This document shows, piece by piece, positions 23,486 through 32,417 of a stretch of 64,000 nt of DNA. Source of the DNA: a virus; the IMG/VR virus record IMGVR_UViG_3300042905_002991, positions 1 through 64,000 of that record. One strand, 5' to 3'. The notes below the pieces were generated by a model. It saw nothing but the letters and a program-made list of their open reading frames with translations. It had not been told where the DNA came from and made no database searches. A program made the translations under genes and the position numbers. Every line of letters starts with the position of its first letter. The stretch's first letter is position 1.

Positions 23486-24829
23486 TTACTGGTTGATGTT
23501 CAACACTTGGAACTTACGATAGTAAACGTTGTTACCGTTTACAAGAGCTCCTGTACCAGCTACGCCACCTGTTGCGAATGGATTTGCAACGAGACCGTAA
23601 CGAGTCTTGAAGCCAACCTTTGGTTGGTAAGTCGTTGGATCGATAGCACGTACCATTTGTAGAGGAACGTATGGGCAGTAGAACAAGCCAGCGTCATAAG
23701 CGTTTGTACCCTTATAACCGACAACAACATAGTCTGAATTGGCGACAGAATATGGATCAACATAGACCTTGATACGACCGAATAGTGTACCAGCGAATGT
23801 GTTGCCTGTATCGTCAACTGTTAGATTTGTGTTGTTTGACAATGCTGAGTTGTAGTCTAGAAGACCTGTCATTGCAAGAGCTGATGCAACATCGGTTGAA
23901 ACGATGAGCAAGTTACCCTTACCACGACGGGTGTCTTTAGCGATCTTGTTGGCTGCTCTTTCGATTGCGAACAAGAGTGACTTGTACTTCTCAACTTGCC
24001 AACGACCTGATGTACCACCTGCAGTGGTGTCGTTTGAATTCAAGTTGAAGGTATTTGATGTCACACCGACGATACCGACGTTTGCTGTTGCATAGATCGT
24101 ACGAACAACTTCGCGGTTGATTTCAGCAAGAATTTCTGTTGACAAGATATTTGTCAATTCTGTTTCTGCGTCGAGACCGTGAACTGCCTTGAGATCTTGT
24201 GCAAGTTCTAGCGTGTATGCTGCTTGCAAGCCGCGTGTATTTGCTGTAACAGCAACACGATCGATTTGGAAGCCCATATACTTCATCGTTAGATCTTCAC
24301 CAGATGCGGTGTCGAGACCGAAGCCAGTGTTTGCAAGACCGTAGATTGATGAGTTAGCATTACCTGGATTTATAGTGCTGGTGAATGCAGTCATTGTACC
24401 GTTACCAGAGTGGGCGTTATTTGCTTCGTCGAAGAGAGCTTCACCGCCACGTGCTGTTGAGGATGCATAGACTGAGCGCATTGCGAAAATCAAACCTGTT
24501 GGACCAGTCATTGGCTGAACGCCGCAGATGTCATAAGCCATTAGGTTTGGAAGAGCACGACGGACCAATCCGATTAGGATTGGGTCGAAGCCTGTTACGC
24601 CAGTGTTGACTGTTGAAGCAAGACCGCTGATGCCTGCTGAACCCATGGCATTAGCAGGAGCTGCTTCCCATAGGTTTGTCATTGAGCGGTTTTCTTCTTG
24701 AAGGGCACGTTCTTGGTTTTCTAGAACAAGGGCAGTAACTGCACGCTTGTATGGATCAGAGATCGCTGGAAGATCGCCGTGATCAAGAACTGGAGCCCAC
24801 TTTTTTGTAATGGTTTCATTTAGATACAT
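23486..24829 (-). CDS. 23: Major capsid protein precursor gp23
   Basis: A 447-residue capsid protein of the T4 gp23 family (HK97-like fold). Familiar segments are VRRALPNLMAYDICGVQPM, GPTGLIFAMR, LDAETELTNILSTEILAEINRE and KVGFKTRYGLVANPF. A maturation protease site of the (I/L)-x-E type is visible: L52-W-E54 followed by A55, so the mature protein probably starts at residue 55. GGAG precedes the ATG and a strong terminator follows the gene. Confidence 0.97.
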   Translation of the reverse strand: MYLNETITKKWAPVLDHGDLPAISDPYKRAVTALVLENQERALQEENRSMTNLWEAAPANAMGSAGISGLASTVNTGVTGFDPILIGLVRRALPNLMAYDICGVQPMTGPTGLIFAMRSVYASSTARGGEALFDEANNAHSGNGTMTAFTSTINPGNANSSIYGLANTGFGLDTASGEDLTMKYMGFQIDRVAVTANTRGLQAAYTLELAQDLKAVHGLDAETELTNILSTEILAEINREVVRTIYATANVGIVGVTSNTFNLNSNDTTAGGTSGRWQVEKYKSLLFAIERAANKIAKDTRRGKGNLLIVSTDVASALAMTGLLDYNSALSNNTNLTVDDTGNTFAGTLFGRIKVYVDPYSVANSDYVVVGYKGTNAYDAGLFYCPYVPLQMVRAIDPTTYQPKVGFKTRYGLVANPFATGGVAGTGALVNGNNVYYRKFQVLNINQ

Positions 24830-24860
24830 TTATAATACTCCGTTAAAAAAGATGAGTTAA

Positions 24861-26102
24861 TTAGGCTTTTGGAGCCGTTTTTGTAATTGCTTGCACATAA
24901 TGTTTCATTAGACCATGAACTTCTACTTCTGGCTTATCTTCAGTGACCGTCGTCTCTTGAAGTGCCTTTACCTCACTTTTCACTTTATTTACTGGGAAGT
25001 AGTTCTCGCGAATTACTGCGAGTTTGCTATTAAACTCACCTTCTGTGGTGAACTCCACGCCCTCTGCGAGCGATTTCATTTTCTCGACCTGTACTTCGGT
25101 TAGTCCTTCACAGATCTTGCGAATTGCTTCATTTCTCTTTGCAACGTTAAGTTCCTCTGTAAGAGCAGTGATCTTAGCATCAGCATCTGATGCAAGAGTT
25201 GTGACTGCTTCTTCGAGTTCTGCAACGCGAACTGCTAGAGTTTCTGCAACCTCAACCTTCTCTTCTGGGATCTCGATGTAGTGTTCTGCAAAGAGATTCT
25301 TGAGACCGTTGATAAAGTCTTCCGTCAATTCAGAACGGAGACCTGCTTCGATTGCAACTTTATTTTCTTCCATCCATTGCTCAACAACATAGTTTAGATA
25401 TTCATCTACTTGTTCAGCTAGTTGTGTTTGCATTGCTTCATATGCTTCAGCAAGAATTTGATCATTCTCTGCTGCCATATCTTCAACGATTGATTCAACG
25501 CGAGAATTTACGGCTGCTTCAAAAATCGTTGTTGCTTTTGTGCGGAATTCTTCGGATAGAGATTCGCCATTGAAGAGAGCATCAACGTCTTCAGCCATTG
25601 ACTTGCTGTGCTTCTTGACCATGTCTTTCTTCCAGGCTTCTTTCATTTCCTTTTCGTCTTCGTCTTCCTCTTCTTCTTCTTCCTCGTCCTTATCTTCATC
25701 TTCTTCAGATTCAGCTTCGCCGAGTTTCTTGACAGGAAGTGGCATTGGAACCTTTGTGCCGCCTTCTGCGACAACTTCGCCTTCGATTTCTGTTTCTTCA
25801 GTCTTATATTCGCCAGCATCTACTGGATTCTTCTTAAGACCTTCTCCTTCGTCAGCGAGTTTCTTAGCATCTGAACCAGGAAGTTTCTTCATTGGTTCTG
25901 CTGGAACACCTTCGTGACCTGGCTTTGCAGCTGGTTTCATTTCAGCCGATGCTTTAAGACCATAGTCATTTGGTAGTGATTCTGGGGTTTGTCCACCGAG
26001 ATCTTCCATCTCGCCTGGCAATTTTGCTGCTGGTTCTTTTCCTGCAGCATTCATTGATGCTCTTAGAATTTCTGCAGCGGATTCTGATAATGTCTTAGCC
26101 AT
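24861..26102 (-). CDS. 22: Prohead core scaffold protein gp22
   Basis: A 413-residue, highly charged protein in the gp22 position between the protease and capsid genes. An Ala/Pro/Lys-rich N-terminus leads to a very acidic run at about residues 130-150, then long predicted helices (AEDVDALFNGESLSEEF on). It forms the internal scaffold of the prohead and is degraded by gp21; several L-x-E motifs are possible cleavage sites. It has AGGAG and a perfect late octamer upstream. Confidence 0.9.
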   Translation of the reverse strand: MAKTLSESAAEILRASMNAAGKEPAAKLPGEMEDLGGQTPESLPNDYGLKASAEMKPAAKPGHEGVPAEPMKKLPGSDAKKLADEGEGLKKNPVDAGEYKTEETEIEGEVVAEGGTKVPMPLPVKKLGEAESEEDEDKDEEEEEEEDEDEKEMKEAWKKDMVKKHSKSMAEDVDALFNGESLSEEFRTKATTIFEAAVNSRVESIVEDMAAENDQILAEAYEAMQTQLAEQVDEYLNYVVEQWMEENKVAIEAGLRSELTEDFINGLKNLFAEHYIEIPEEKVEVAETLAVRVAELEEAVTTLASDADAKITALTEELNVAKRNEAIRKICEGLTEVQVEKMKSLAEGVEFTTEGEFNSKLAVIRENYFPVNKVKSEVKALQETTVTEDKPEVEVHGLMKHYVQAITKTAPKA

Positions 26103-26129
26103 TTGTTTTAACTCCTGAAGAAGTAATAT

Positions 26130-26137
26130 TATTTATA
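26130..26137 (-). promoter_or_regulatory. Late promoter octamer TATAAATA upstream of gp22
   Basis: Perfect late octamer on the minus strand, 28 bases before the gp22 ATG. It would boost scaffold and capsid expression above that of the upstream genes. Confidence 0.65.
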
Positions 26138-26141
26138 AATT

Positions 26142-26786
26142 TTAAAGTTTTGACAAGAAATTCTCAAAGATCTTCAATGAGATTTCGTCAATTTGTTTTT
26201 GCTTTACATTCTTGATTTGATTATAATAAGCATTGACATCTAATTCTTTTACAATGCCATTATCCCAAACCCACTCTTTACCTTCCATAATACCTTGAAC
26301 GAAAGCACCTGGTGCGGATGGATCCGCTACAATATCAGCCGCTGTGGCCAGATAATAGTCATCTTGCACGACGTTGACACCGTTCTCGTTTTTGAGAGAG
26401 CCCATGCCACGACATGACACACCAAGAATTGCACCGCCTTCCATAAGAGACTTGGCGATTTTACCCATTGGTGTTTCAAGAATTTTTGCTTTACCAATCC
26501 AAACATTACCTTCTTGTTTGAGATTAGTGATAAGATGTGATACGCGATCTAGATTAATCGTTGGTGAATCAGGATGACCCAATTCGCCGAATGCGCGATT
26601 CTTTTGAACATAGTCTTCATCATAACGCTTCACTTCTTTCGAAAGAGTTTCTACTGGATAGATGCGACCGTTACGATTCTTTTTTTCAGCAACAAGAAAT
26701 GGACCTTGAATGAAGAGACTTTTCACACCGTTCTTTTCTTCGGTGATCATCTTCACTGCTTCAACTGTTTCTGTGATTAATTTCAT
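26142..26786 (-). CDS. 21: Prohead core protease gp21
   Basis: A 214-residue serine protease (T4 gp21: 212). Catalytic residues can be placed: H71 in GELGHPDSP, S124 in LGVSCRGMGS, and D151 or D155 in ADIVADPSAPGA. The N-terminal NRNGRIYPVETL is also typical. It cleaves gp22, gp23 and core proteins at (I/L)-x-E sites during head maturation. It starts two bases after the small basic gene. Confidence 0.95.
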   Translation of the reverse strand: MKLITETVEAVKMITEEKNGVKSLFIQGPFLVAEKKNRNGRIYPVETLSKEVKRYDEDYVQKNRAFGELGHPDSPTINLDRVSHLITNLKQEGNVWIGKAKILETPMGKIAKSLMEGGAILGVSCRGMGSLKNENGVNVVQDDYYLATAADIVADPSAPGAFVQGIMEGKEWVWDNGIVKELDVNAYYNQIKNVKQKQIDEISLKIFENFLSKL

Positions 26787-26788
26787 TT

Positions 26789-27088
26789 TTATAGCCCCAA
26801 TGATGTGCGTTTTCTTAATGAACGCTTTCTTTTAATTAATGCTCTTGCGAGTTTTGCTCTGCGTTTAATTTTTGCGCGACGAGCACCAATTTTTCTCTTA
26901 ATTCTTTCGCTAGATGACATGCGAATCATCTTGCCACCACGAATTGTATAACCCTTAACGCCAGATACAATTTTGCGTCGTTGAACTTTGCCACCACGAA
27001 CTCTTAAACGAATAAGTTTTTTACGTCCAATTTTTTGAACGTTGGCTTCTGCGATAATTTCTCTTACGATGTCAGAAACTAAACTCAT
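26789..27088 (-). CDS. Highly basic small protein in the gp68 position
   Basis: A 99-residue protein with an extreme Lys/Arg content (KRKIGARRAKIKRRAKLARA, then KRKRSLRKRT) and a short acidic N-terminal helix (SLVSDIVREIIAEAN). It lies between gp67 and gp21, where T4 has gp68, a prohead core protein, but I cannot claim homology. The charge suggests binding to DNA or to the acidic scaffold. It overlaps the upstream gene by four bases. Confidence 0.75.
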   Translation of the reverse strand: MSLVSDIVREIIAEANVQKIGRKKLIRLRVRGGKVQRRKIVSGVKGYTIRGGKMIRMSSSERIKRKIGARRAKIKRRAKLARALIKRKRSLRKRTSLGL

Positions 27089-27966
27089 TGTTCGTCTCCG
27101 ATTGTAAATTTAACTCTGCTCAATGCAAAGTGTGCTGCCTTTTCAAAACTTTTTGGAGTTGTAAGCATGTCAGCAAACTTCTTTTTATTTTCGTCATTTA
27201 ATGCATCGTGAACCATATGAATGGCTTTTGCTGCACCATGACTGACTTTCATTTTAGATCCATCAGCAAACTTCATATGTTTTGCTGTAGACTTTGGATT
27301 TTCTTGTGAAGCATATGCTGCGACTTGTTCAAGACTTTCCATTAAATTGTCAACTTCAACTTCTTCTGCTGTTACGTTTGGTAATGTATCTGTAACACCA
27401 GAAGATTTAAATGGAACTGTGAAAACTAATCCAAGTTTGTCATTGCTATAAAGAGCAACTCGACGACCATCTGGGAAAATACGAACGCCAGTTCTACGCA
27501 ACACCATCATTTGTGGCGGATAAAATGATTCATCAATTGACATTGTTTCTTGTTCTGTGTCAAGAATCTCATAATGATTGTTCAATTGTTTTGAAATATT
27601 TTGAGCTGCTTTAATACGATTTAAAGTTGCTCTAAATTGATTCATTGGAATCTTATCTGATAAGAATTCTGATGGAACAATAGAACTCAACTTCATATAA
27701 TGTTTACGAGCACTTGGGCTAATTCGATTTAAAACTTGATTTTGTTGCAAGTTTGGATTTTGTGAAGACAATTGCGTATAAAGTTTGTGACCTGTTGCTG
27801 CAGCTGATGCATTAAGATCTTTCAACCCTAATGCAGACTTTGCTGCCATAACTCTTGACCTAACGCTTCCGTCAGATTTTTGAGTTGCAGAAACCTTATT
27901 CTTCTGTGCTGTCGACGGCTGCATCGCTGCTTCCGTCAACTTCTGTTTCAGATCCTTCAATTTCAT
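27085..27966 (-). CDS. Head-region protein of unknown function
   Basis: A 293-residue protein starting MKLKDLKQKLTEA. The N-terminal third is Ala/Ser/Gln-rich and the middle has MMVLRRTGVRIFPDGRRVAL. The C-terminal part is helical (KAIHMVHDALNDENKKKFAD). Its 5' end overlaps gp67 by 71 bases, unusually long here; starting at the later ATG (27924) would cut this to 29. It lies in the prohead gene block and is probably a core or internal head protein, but no family is recognised. Confidence 0.7.
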   Translation of the reverse strand: MKLKDLKQKLTEAAMQPSTAQKNKVSATQKSDGSVRSRVMAAKSALGLKDLNASAAATGHKLYTQLSSQNPNLQQNQVLNRISPSARKHYMKLSSIVPSEFLSDKIPMNQFRATLNRIKAAQNISKQLNNHYEILDTEQETMSIDESFYPPQMMVLRRTGVRIFPDGRRVALYSNDKLGLVFTVPFKSSGVTDTLPNVTAEEVEVDNLMESLEQVAAYASQENPKSTAKHMKFADGSKMKVSHGAAKAIHMVHDALNDENKKKFADMLTTPKSFEKAAHFALSRVKFTIGDEQ

Positions 27967-28135
27967 TCGTTACTTCTTCTTGTCCGAGTAAATTGGATGC
28001 AACTTCAACTTTTTTTACTTCAAGTGCGTCAGTTACTTTGGATGCAATTGCGCTATTGAAAGCATTTACAAATCCTTCTTTATTGCCAGCAATTGCTGCT
28101 GTCACTGCGTCTAATGAATACCCATCATTGCTCAT
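27896..28135 (-). CDS. 67: Prohead core protein gp67
   Basis: A 79-residue protein starting MSNDGYSLDAVTAAIAGN, with a C-terminal half rich in Glu/Asp/Ser (NEIEGSETEVDGSSDAA). It lies immediately after the portal gene, the position of T4 gene 67, an acidic core protein cleaved during maturation. The segment FVNAFNSAIASKVTDALEVKK fits the family pattern. The ATG at 28135 is used (GGAG seven bases before); the open frame extends four codons to a TTG. Confidence 0.75.
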   Translation of the reverse strand: MSNDGYSLDAVTAAIAGNKEGFVNAFNSAIASKVTDALEVKKVEVASNLLGQEEVTNEIEGSETEVDGSSDAAVDSTEE

Positions 28136-28150
28136 AATTTTCTCCAATTA

Positions 28151-29740
28151 TTATTTAGTAATTTGTGCGTTAAATACAGAATTAATATCATTTGCTTGGG
28201 CTTGTGCAACTTCTTGACCTTGAGTCATTGGAGTTGGTTGTGCATTTTCGCTTGCTTCAATACCCGCTTGCTCATCTGACAATTCTTTATCCATACGCTC
28301 AATACCTTCTTCATCGAAATGAAGAACATGCTTCTTGACCCACGCTTTCGAGAAATAAACTCCAACGTATGGATCAATTTGTTGCATAAGTTGCAATCGA
28401 GAAGCCATCAATTCTGCTTCTTTAAGTTCCATAAAGTTATTATCTTTAAGGAAGTCATAGTGAATCTTTTCTTTTAATTCTTGCCATTCATCAACAGAAC
28501 AGATTCCCTTGAGAGCAAGTTGACGTTGCATAAGTTCATCGAATAGTACTGAAAACTTCGCTCTCAATCTATCAATAAACTTACTGAATTTTAATTCATC
28601 GCGTGTGATTTCTGTTGAACGACCGAGTGTGAATCCTGTTTGTGATTCAAGACGAGAAACTGGAACATTCAATGCTTTGTACAGTTTCTTTTCAAAATAA
28701 TTTACATCAGACAACTCACCAAGATTTTGTCCTGCTGGCAACGTTGTAATTTCCGTTGACTTGCCTTCGCCGCGACGCGGAATCCAAAAGTCTTCCATCA
28801 TTGACATAAACTTACGATCATCTTTGATTTCGCCTGTGGCAGAATCATAAACAACCTTGTTTCTAAACTTGGTCATAATGTCACGAAGATATTGTTCTGA
28901 TTTAACTTTTGGCATGTTACCAACGTCAATATAGAACACACGACGTTCTGGTGCACGTGACAAACGATAGATCACAACAGCATCCTCAACCATTCGGAGC
29001 TGGTTGAGGGGCTTTATCGCTTTGTGAAGGTACGATAATACGAGTGATCTTTTTGGATCCATCAATCCAGAATTGACATTTACAATTGCATCAGTTGCAA
29101 TTTTTAATCCTGAATCAGTTGGTGATGTGATCAATGTTTGACCCTGATTCATCGCTTTTTCATTGTAGACGTAAAACTCTTGAACGCCAGCAGTTACTTC
29201 AACTCCTGTGCGTGGATCTTTTTTACGAATAATACTACGAACTTTGCGAATCTTACGTGGGTCAAGATAGAGAATTTCTTGAATGCCAAGTTTTGGTTGC
29301 TTTTCGTCAATCAATACTTGATAGAATAAACGACCATCAATGTACCAATTACGGAAAATATCTGATCCAGAGTTTGAGAAGTCTAACATGCGAAGAACAT
29401 TTTGAAATTCATCGCGAATCATTTCTTTAATATTGTCTGGTTGTTCGAGATCATCTAAAAGAATTGTCACAGATTTACCAGTAACGTCGTGGACGATTGC
29501 TTCATTCACAATATCGTCAATTGCTGATTCCAGTTCTGGCTGCATCGACATTTCACGATAACGAGAGATAAGATCATTTTCGTTTTTGAAACTGGCTTCT
29601 AGATCAAGATATGTGCCAAAATAACCGCCAGAGGTGACAGTAATTGCACCATCGTCGTTTATAGGTGCAGCAACCTGAGGCTGAAGTTCAACCTCAGGTT
29701 TTTTGCGAAGAATTTCGAAGCCGAAAAGATTTATTGCCAT
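28151..29740 (-). CDS. 20: Portal vertex protein gp20
   Basis: A 529-residue portal protein (T4 gp20: 524). Conserved stretches include SRYREMSMQPELESAIDDIV, RNWYIDGRLFYQVLID, RAPERRVFYIDVGNMPK and ALNVPVSRLESQTGFTLGRS. It forms the dodecameric ring for DNA entry and tail attachment. It lies between gp19 (with one small gene intervening) and gp67, as expected. Confidence 0.97.
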   Translation of the reverse strand: MAINLFGFEILRKKPEVELQPQVAAPINDDGAITVTSGGYFGTYLDLEASFKNENDLISRYREMSMQPELESAIDDIVNEAIVHDVTGKSVTILLDDLEQPDNIKEMIRDEFQNVLRMLDFSNSGSDIFRNWYIDGRLFYQVLIDEKQPKLGIQEILYLDPRKIRKVRSIIRKKDPRTGVEVTAGVQEFYVYNEKAMNQGQTLITSPTDSGLKIATDAIVNVNSGLMDPKRSLVLSYLHKAIKPLNQLRMVEDAVVIYRLSRAPERRVFYIDVGNMPKVKSEQYLRDIMTKFRNKVVYDSATGEIKDDRKFMSMMEDFWIPRRGEGKSTEITTLPAGQNLGELSDVNYFEKKLYKALNVPVSRLESQTGFTLGRSTEITRDELKFSKFIDRLRAKFSVLFDELMQRQLALKGICSVDEWQELKEKIHYDFLKDNNFMELKEAELMASRLQLMQQIDPYVGVYFSKAWVKKHVLHFDEEGIERMDKELSDEQAGIEASENAQPTPMTQGQEVAQAQANDINSVFNAQITK

Positions 29741-29772
29741 ATTTTTTTACCCATCATAATAAAAATTAATTG

Positions 29773-30081
29773 TTAACCGAATGGATCAACAATTTTTTCA
29801 CCTTTTGCTCGAGCAATTGCGCCTTTGGCAACACGATTAGCAGCAGCATTTGCAAATGGATTTAGTCCAGATCTTCTAGATGCTACGCCAGCAGCAGTAA
29901 CTCTATCTTTCAAAGTGTTGATTGTGCCGCCAATTCTAGAATTCACAGCACCCGTCACTCTAGATGTTGCTGCACTGGTAACACTAGATGCTGCTCTTCC
30001 AACAAACCCAGTAACTTGTGATGTTACTTGTGCTTTTACAGTACGCTTTACACGACGTACAAGACTCTTAAAGAAACTCAT
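29773..30081 (-). CDS. Small basic Ala/Ser/Val-rich protein
   Basis: A 102-residue, basic, low-complexity protein with a repeated VTSxxTxxV pattern (SQVTGFVGRAASSVTSAATS) and a C-terminal NPFANAAANRVAKGAIARA. It lies between tail tube and portal genes, where marine T4-like phages often have a small unassigned gene. Amphipathic helices are likely. No function is inferred. Confidence 0.65.
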   Translation of the reverse strand: MSFFKSLVRRVKRTVKAQVTSQVTGFVGRAASSVTSAATSRVTGAVNSRIGGTINTLKDRVTAAGVASRRSGLNPFANAAANRVAKGAIARAKGEKIVDPFG

Positions 30082-30093
30082 AGCGACCTCCTA

Positions 30094-30603
30094 TTAGGTT
30101 GCGCTGCTTGCTGAAGTCCAGTACTGGTATGCAAATGTAACTTGGTACTCTTCAATCGTGTCGTTTGCGCCCCAATCCAATTCAATTGGTGAAATATCAA
30201 TTGGGAACATTCCTCTAAATTGATATTCTTTAATAATTGCACCAACTTTTGAATATTGAGTCACAAGCGCGTCGAATTGATAACCGTCTGCTAGAACAGC
30301 AGCCAAGTTATCTTCGTGACTGTTAATATCTTGCATCAACAACTCAAGAGCATTGCGAATTGCAAAGTCTTCATCATTGAGGATCGTTACAGTCCAATCA
30401 GCAAATGTTCTGTTACCAGCATATTTCACATTACGTCCAAAGTATGGAACTTCAACGAGTCCAACTGTTGAACCTGGCAACTGCGCTGCTTTACACAAGA
30501 AGTTAAAGTTTGGTCCTAATCTGTTGATTTGAACCTCAAACAGATTAGGACGTGCGCCATCACCAGTAAATGTAGAAGTAAATTCTGAAATATTAAATGG
30601 CAT
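30094..30603 (-). CDS. 19: Tail tube protein gp19
   Basis: A 169-residue protein (T4 gp19: 163). Motifs typical of the tube subunit are visible: NLFEVQINRLG, FLCKAAQLPGSTVG, VEVPYFGRNVKYAGNRTFAD, WTVTILNDEDFAIRN and YQVTFAYQYWTS. It stacks in rings inside the sheath. A late-like octamer GATAAATA (30629-30636) lies 26 bases before the ATG, one base off consensus. Confidence 0.95.
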   Translation of the reverse strand: MPFNISEFTSTFTGDGARPNLFEVQINRLGPNFNFLCKAAQLPGSTVGLVEVPYFGRNVKYAGNRTFADWTVTILNDEDFAIRNALELLMQDINSHEDNLAAVLADGYQFDALVTQYSKVGAIIKEYQFRGMFPIDISPIELDWGANDTIEEYQVTFAYQYWTSASSAT

Positions 30604-30645
30604 TGTTTATTTCTCCTGAAACTTTATCTATTTATCTTCGTTAGA

Positions 30646-32355
30646 TTAGGCTCTACCAACGATTTCCTCGAAGGCTACGCCAGTTCTTACAGCGACAAAG
30701 TTCAACTGGATAAAGTTAATGCTTCTAGCTGGTTTAACGTAGATATCTCCAATAAACTCATTACGGTCAATGACTTCTGGAGTATTGTTCGTTGTGTCGC
30801 AAACCACGCGATAATCAAAGATACCGCGACGACCCTTAACCGTTCTCAAGAATGGCTCAACAAGCGAGACAAACTGTGCTCTTGTAAATTCATCATTGAA
30901 TTCGAAGAGGCTTGAACGTGCAGCGATCGCAATTGCTTTTTCTAGAACAATAAACAAGCGACGAACATTAATACGATCAAAAGCACTTGGCTTACCAAGC
31001 ATTGTCTTATCGCCGAAGAGAATCGTTCCTTCTCCTGGGAAACTTACAACTGGGTTGATCGCATTCTTATAAAGAGTGTCGCGTTGTGTTGAAGTTGGAT
31101 AGTAAGCAAGTTTTACGATATTCTTGACTTGACCACGAGCAGATCCTGCTGGTGAGAACCATGGGTCACGAACAGCGTCAGTTCTTGCGCAAATACCACC
31201 AATATCACCGTTCAATGGAATCCAACGATAAACATCGTTGTACTTGTCGTATTGATACTTCCAACCACTATCCATCACTGCGTATGAAGAGCTGACATTT
31301 GCAAGAGCATTCTTACGATAATTTACGATATCGTCTGTTGCTGTTGTTGATTGGCAGTTAGCGAGTGTTGGTGAAACGAATGCTACTGCGTCTTTTCTTG
31401 CTTCAGCGACAGTTTGAATTGCGTAGAGAACCGTTGCAGGTGAGTGATCGCCTGTTAGAATTAATGATACATCAATTTCTTCAGGATTCACAAACTTAGA
31501 ATATCCTGTTTGAACGTTTCCAGCAACTGGATAACCATCAGTACCGTTCACAAGAGATATTGTGTGTAGACCAGTAACATTGACTAGATCGCTAAATGCT
31601 CTGTTGGTTGCACTCTTACCCCATGTTGCTGAAGTGTTTACAGTATCTGGGTGATCTGTCCAGTGGACGTATTTTGATTGACGATAGATTACGTCGCGAT
31701 AGTAGTTTGAGTTACCAACGCTATCCTTGGCATCAGATGCTTTTGATAGGAATGGATAAACTTCAAGAACCGTATTTTGAGTTCCTGTAAACAATCCATC
31801 TTCGTCAACAACGATAACGTGAAGTTCGTCGTTTGAACCACCGACACTTGAAGCGTAAGTAGATGTTCCTGGAGCACTTGAGAAATATGGAGCATATGCC
31901 CAAGCAGAGAATAGTGATGTATTTGTATTTGCCCAAACAGAAATCTTTAGAGAGTTTCCCCTTGCGCCAGCATAACGTGCAGCCCATGCACCAACTGTTG
32001 CACTGTTTGAGTTGTAGTAGGTGTTGAAGTATGTTTCATCGTTCTTGATGAGAACATTTGAACTTGAGTTCGAAACTGCAGTATTAGTGTTTATTCCATT
32101 AACTGCACGAACTACGCGAAGGTCACTGCCATATGACAAGAAATTTGCAGCTGTATAGAATGAAACTGCTGTATTATTGTCTGGTTTGCCGAAAAACTCA
32201 ACCAGTTTGTTTTCGTCGGAAACTGCAATTGCAATTTCGGCTGGACCCCAATTAAAATTACCGCAAAACGCACCAGTCGTTGTTGCAACCGCTGGAACGA
32301 CTGTTGTTAAATCAACTTCAGATGTAACAACACCAGGAGATACTTGAAAAGCCAT
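30646..32355 (-). CDS. 18: Tail sheath protein gp18
   Basis: A 569-residue contractile sheath subunit (T4 gp18: 659). It starts FQVSPGVVTSEVDLTTVVP, with ATTTGAFCGNFNWGP next. The C-terminal region is diagnostic: KPSAFDRINVRRLFIVLEKA, FEFNDEFTRAQFVSLVEPFL and YVKPARSINFIQLNFVAVR. The middle region is shorter than in T4, consistent with the reduced outer domains seen in this phage group. ACTAAATA lies upstream as a possible late promoter. Confidence 0.97.
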   Translation of the reverse strand: MAFQVSPGVVTSEVDLTTVVPAVATTTGAFCGNFNWGPAEIAIAVSDENKLVEFFGKPDNNTAVSFYTAANFLSYGSDLRVVRAVNGINTNTAVSNSSSNVLIKNDETYFNTYYNSNSATVGAWAARYAGARGNSLKISVWANTNTSLFSAWAYAPYFSSAPGTSTYASSVGGSNDELHVIVVDEDGLFTGTQNTVLEVYPFLSKASDAKDSVGNSNYYRDVIYRQSKYVHWTDHPDTVNTSATWGKSATNRAFSDLVNVTGLHTISLVNGTDGYPVAGNVQTGYSKFVNPEEIDVSLILTGDHSPATVLYAIQTVAEARKDAVAFVSPTLANCQSTTATDDIVNYRKNALANVSSSYAVMDSGWKYQYDKYNDVYRWIPLNGDIGGICARTDAVRDPWFSPAGSARGQVKNIVKLAYYPTSTQRDTLYKNAINPVVSFPGEGTILFGDKTMLGKPSAFDRINVRRLFIVLEKAIAIAARSSLFEFNDEFTRAQFVSLVEPFLRTVKGRRGIFDYRVVCDTTNNTPEVIDRNEFIGDIYVKPARSINFIQLNFVAVRTGVAFEEIVGRA

Positions 32356-32397
32356 GTTTTATGCTCCTATGAATGGAGAATTAAGAAATCTACTGAA

Positions 32398-32405
32398 TAT
32401 TTAGT
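32398..32405 (-). promoter_or_regulatory. Late-like octamer ACTAAATA upstream of gp18
   Basis: One-to-two-base variant of the T4 late octamer, 43 bases before the gp18 ATG. The same ACTAAATA lies before gp13. It is close to the end of gp17 in an AT-rich gap, so chance occurrence is possible. Confidence 0.4.
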
Positions 32406-32417
32406 AAAAGGAGGATT

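Noticed and set aside
25540-25917. Plus-strand frame with a long serine run
   Set aside because: It is the antisense of the acidic Glu/Asp run in gp22.
28152-28159. ACTAAATA octamer upstream of gp67 as a late promoter
   Set aside because: It overlaps the gp20 stop codon and lies only 17 bases from the ATG; the Thr-Lys-stop codons explain most of it.
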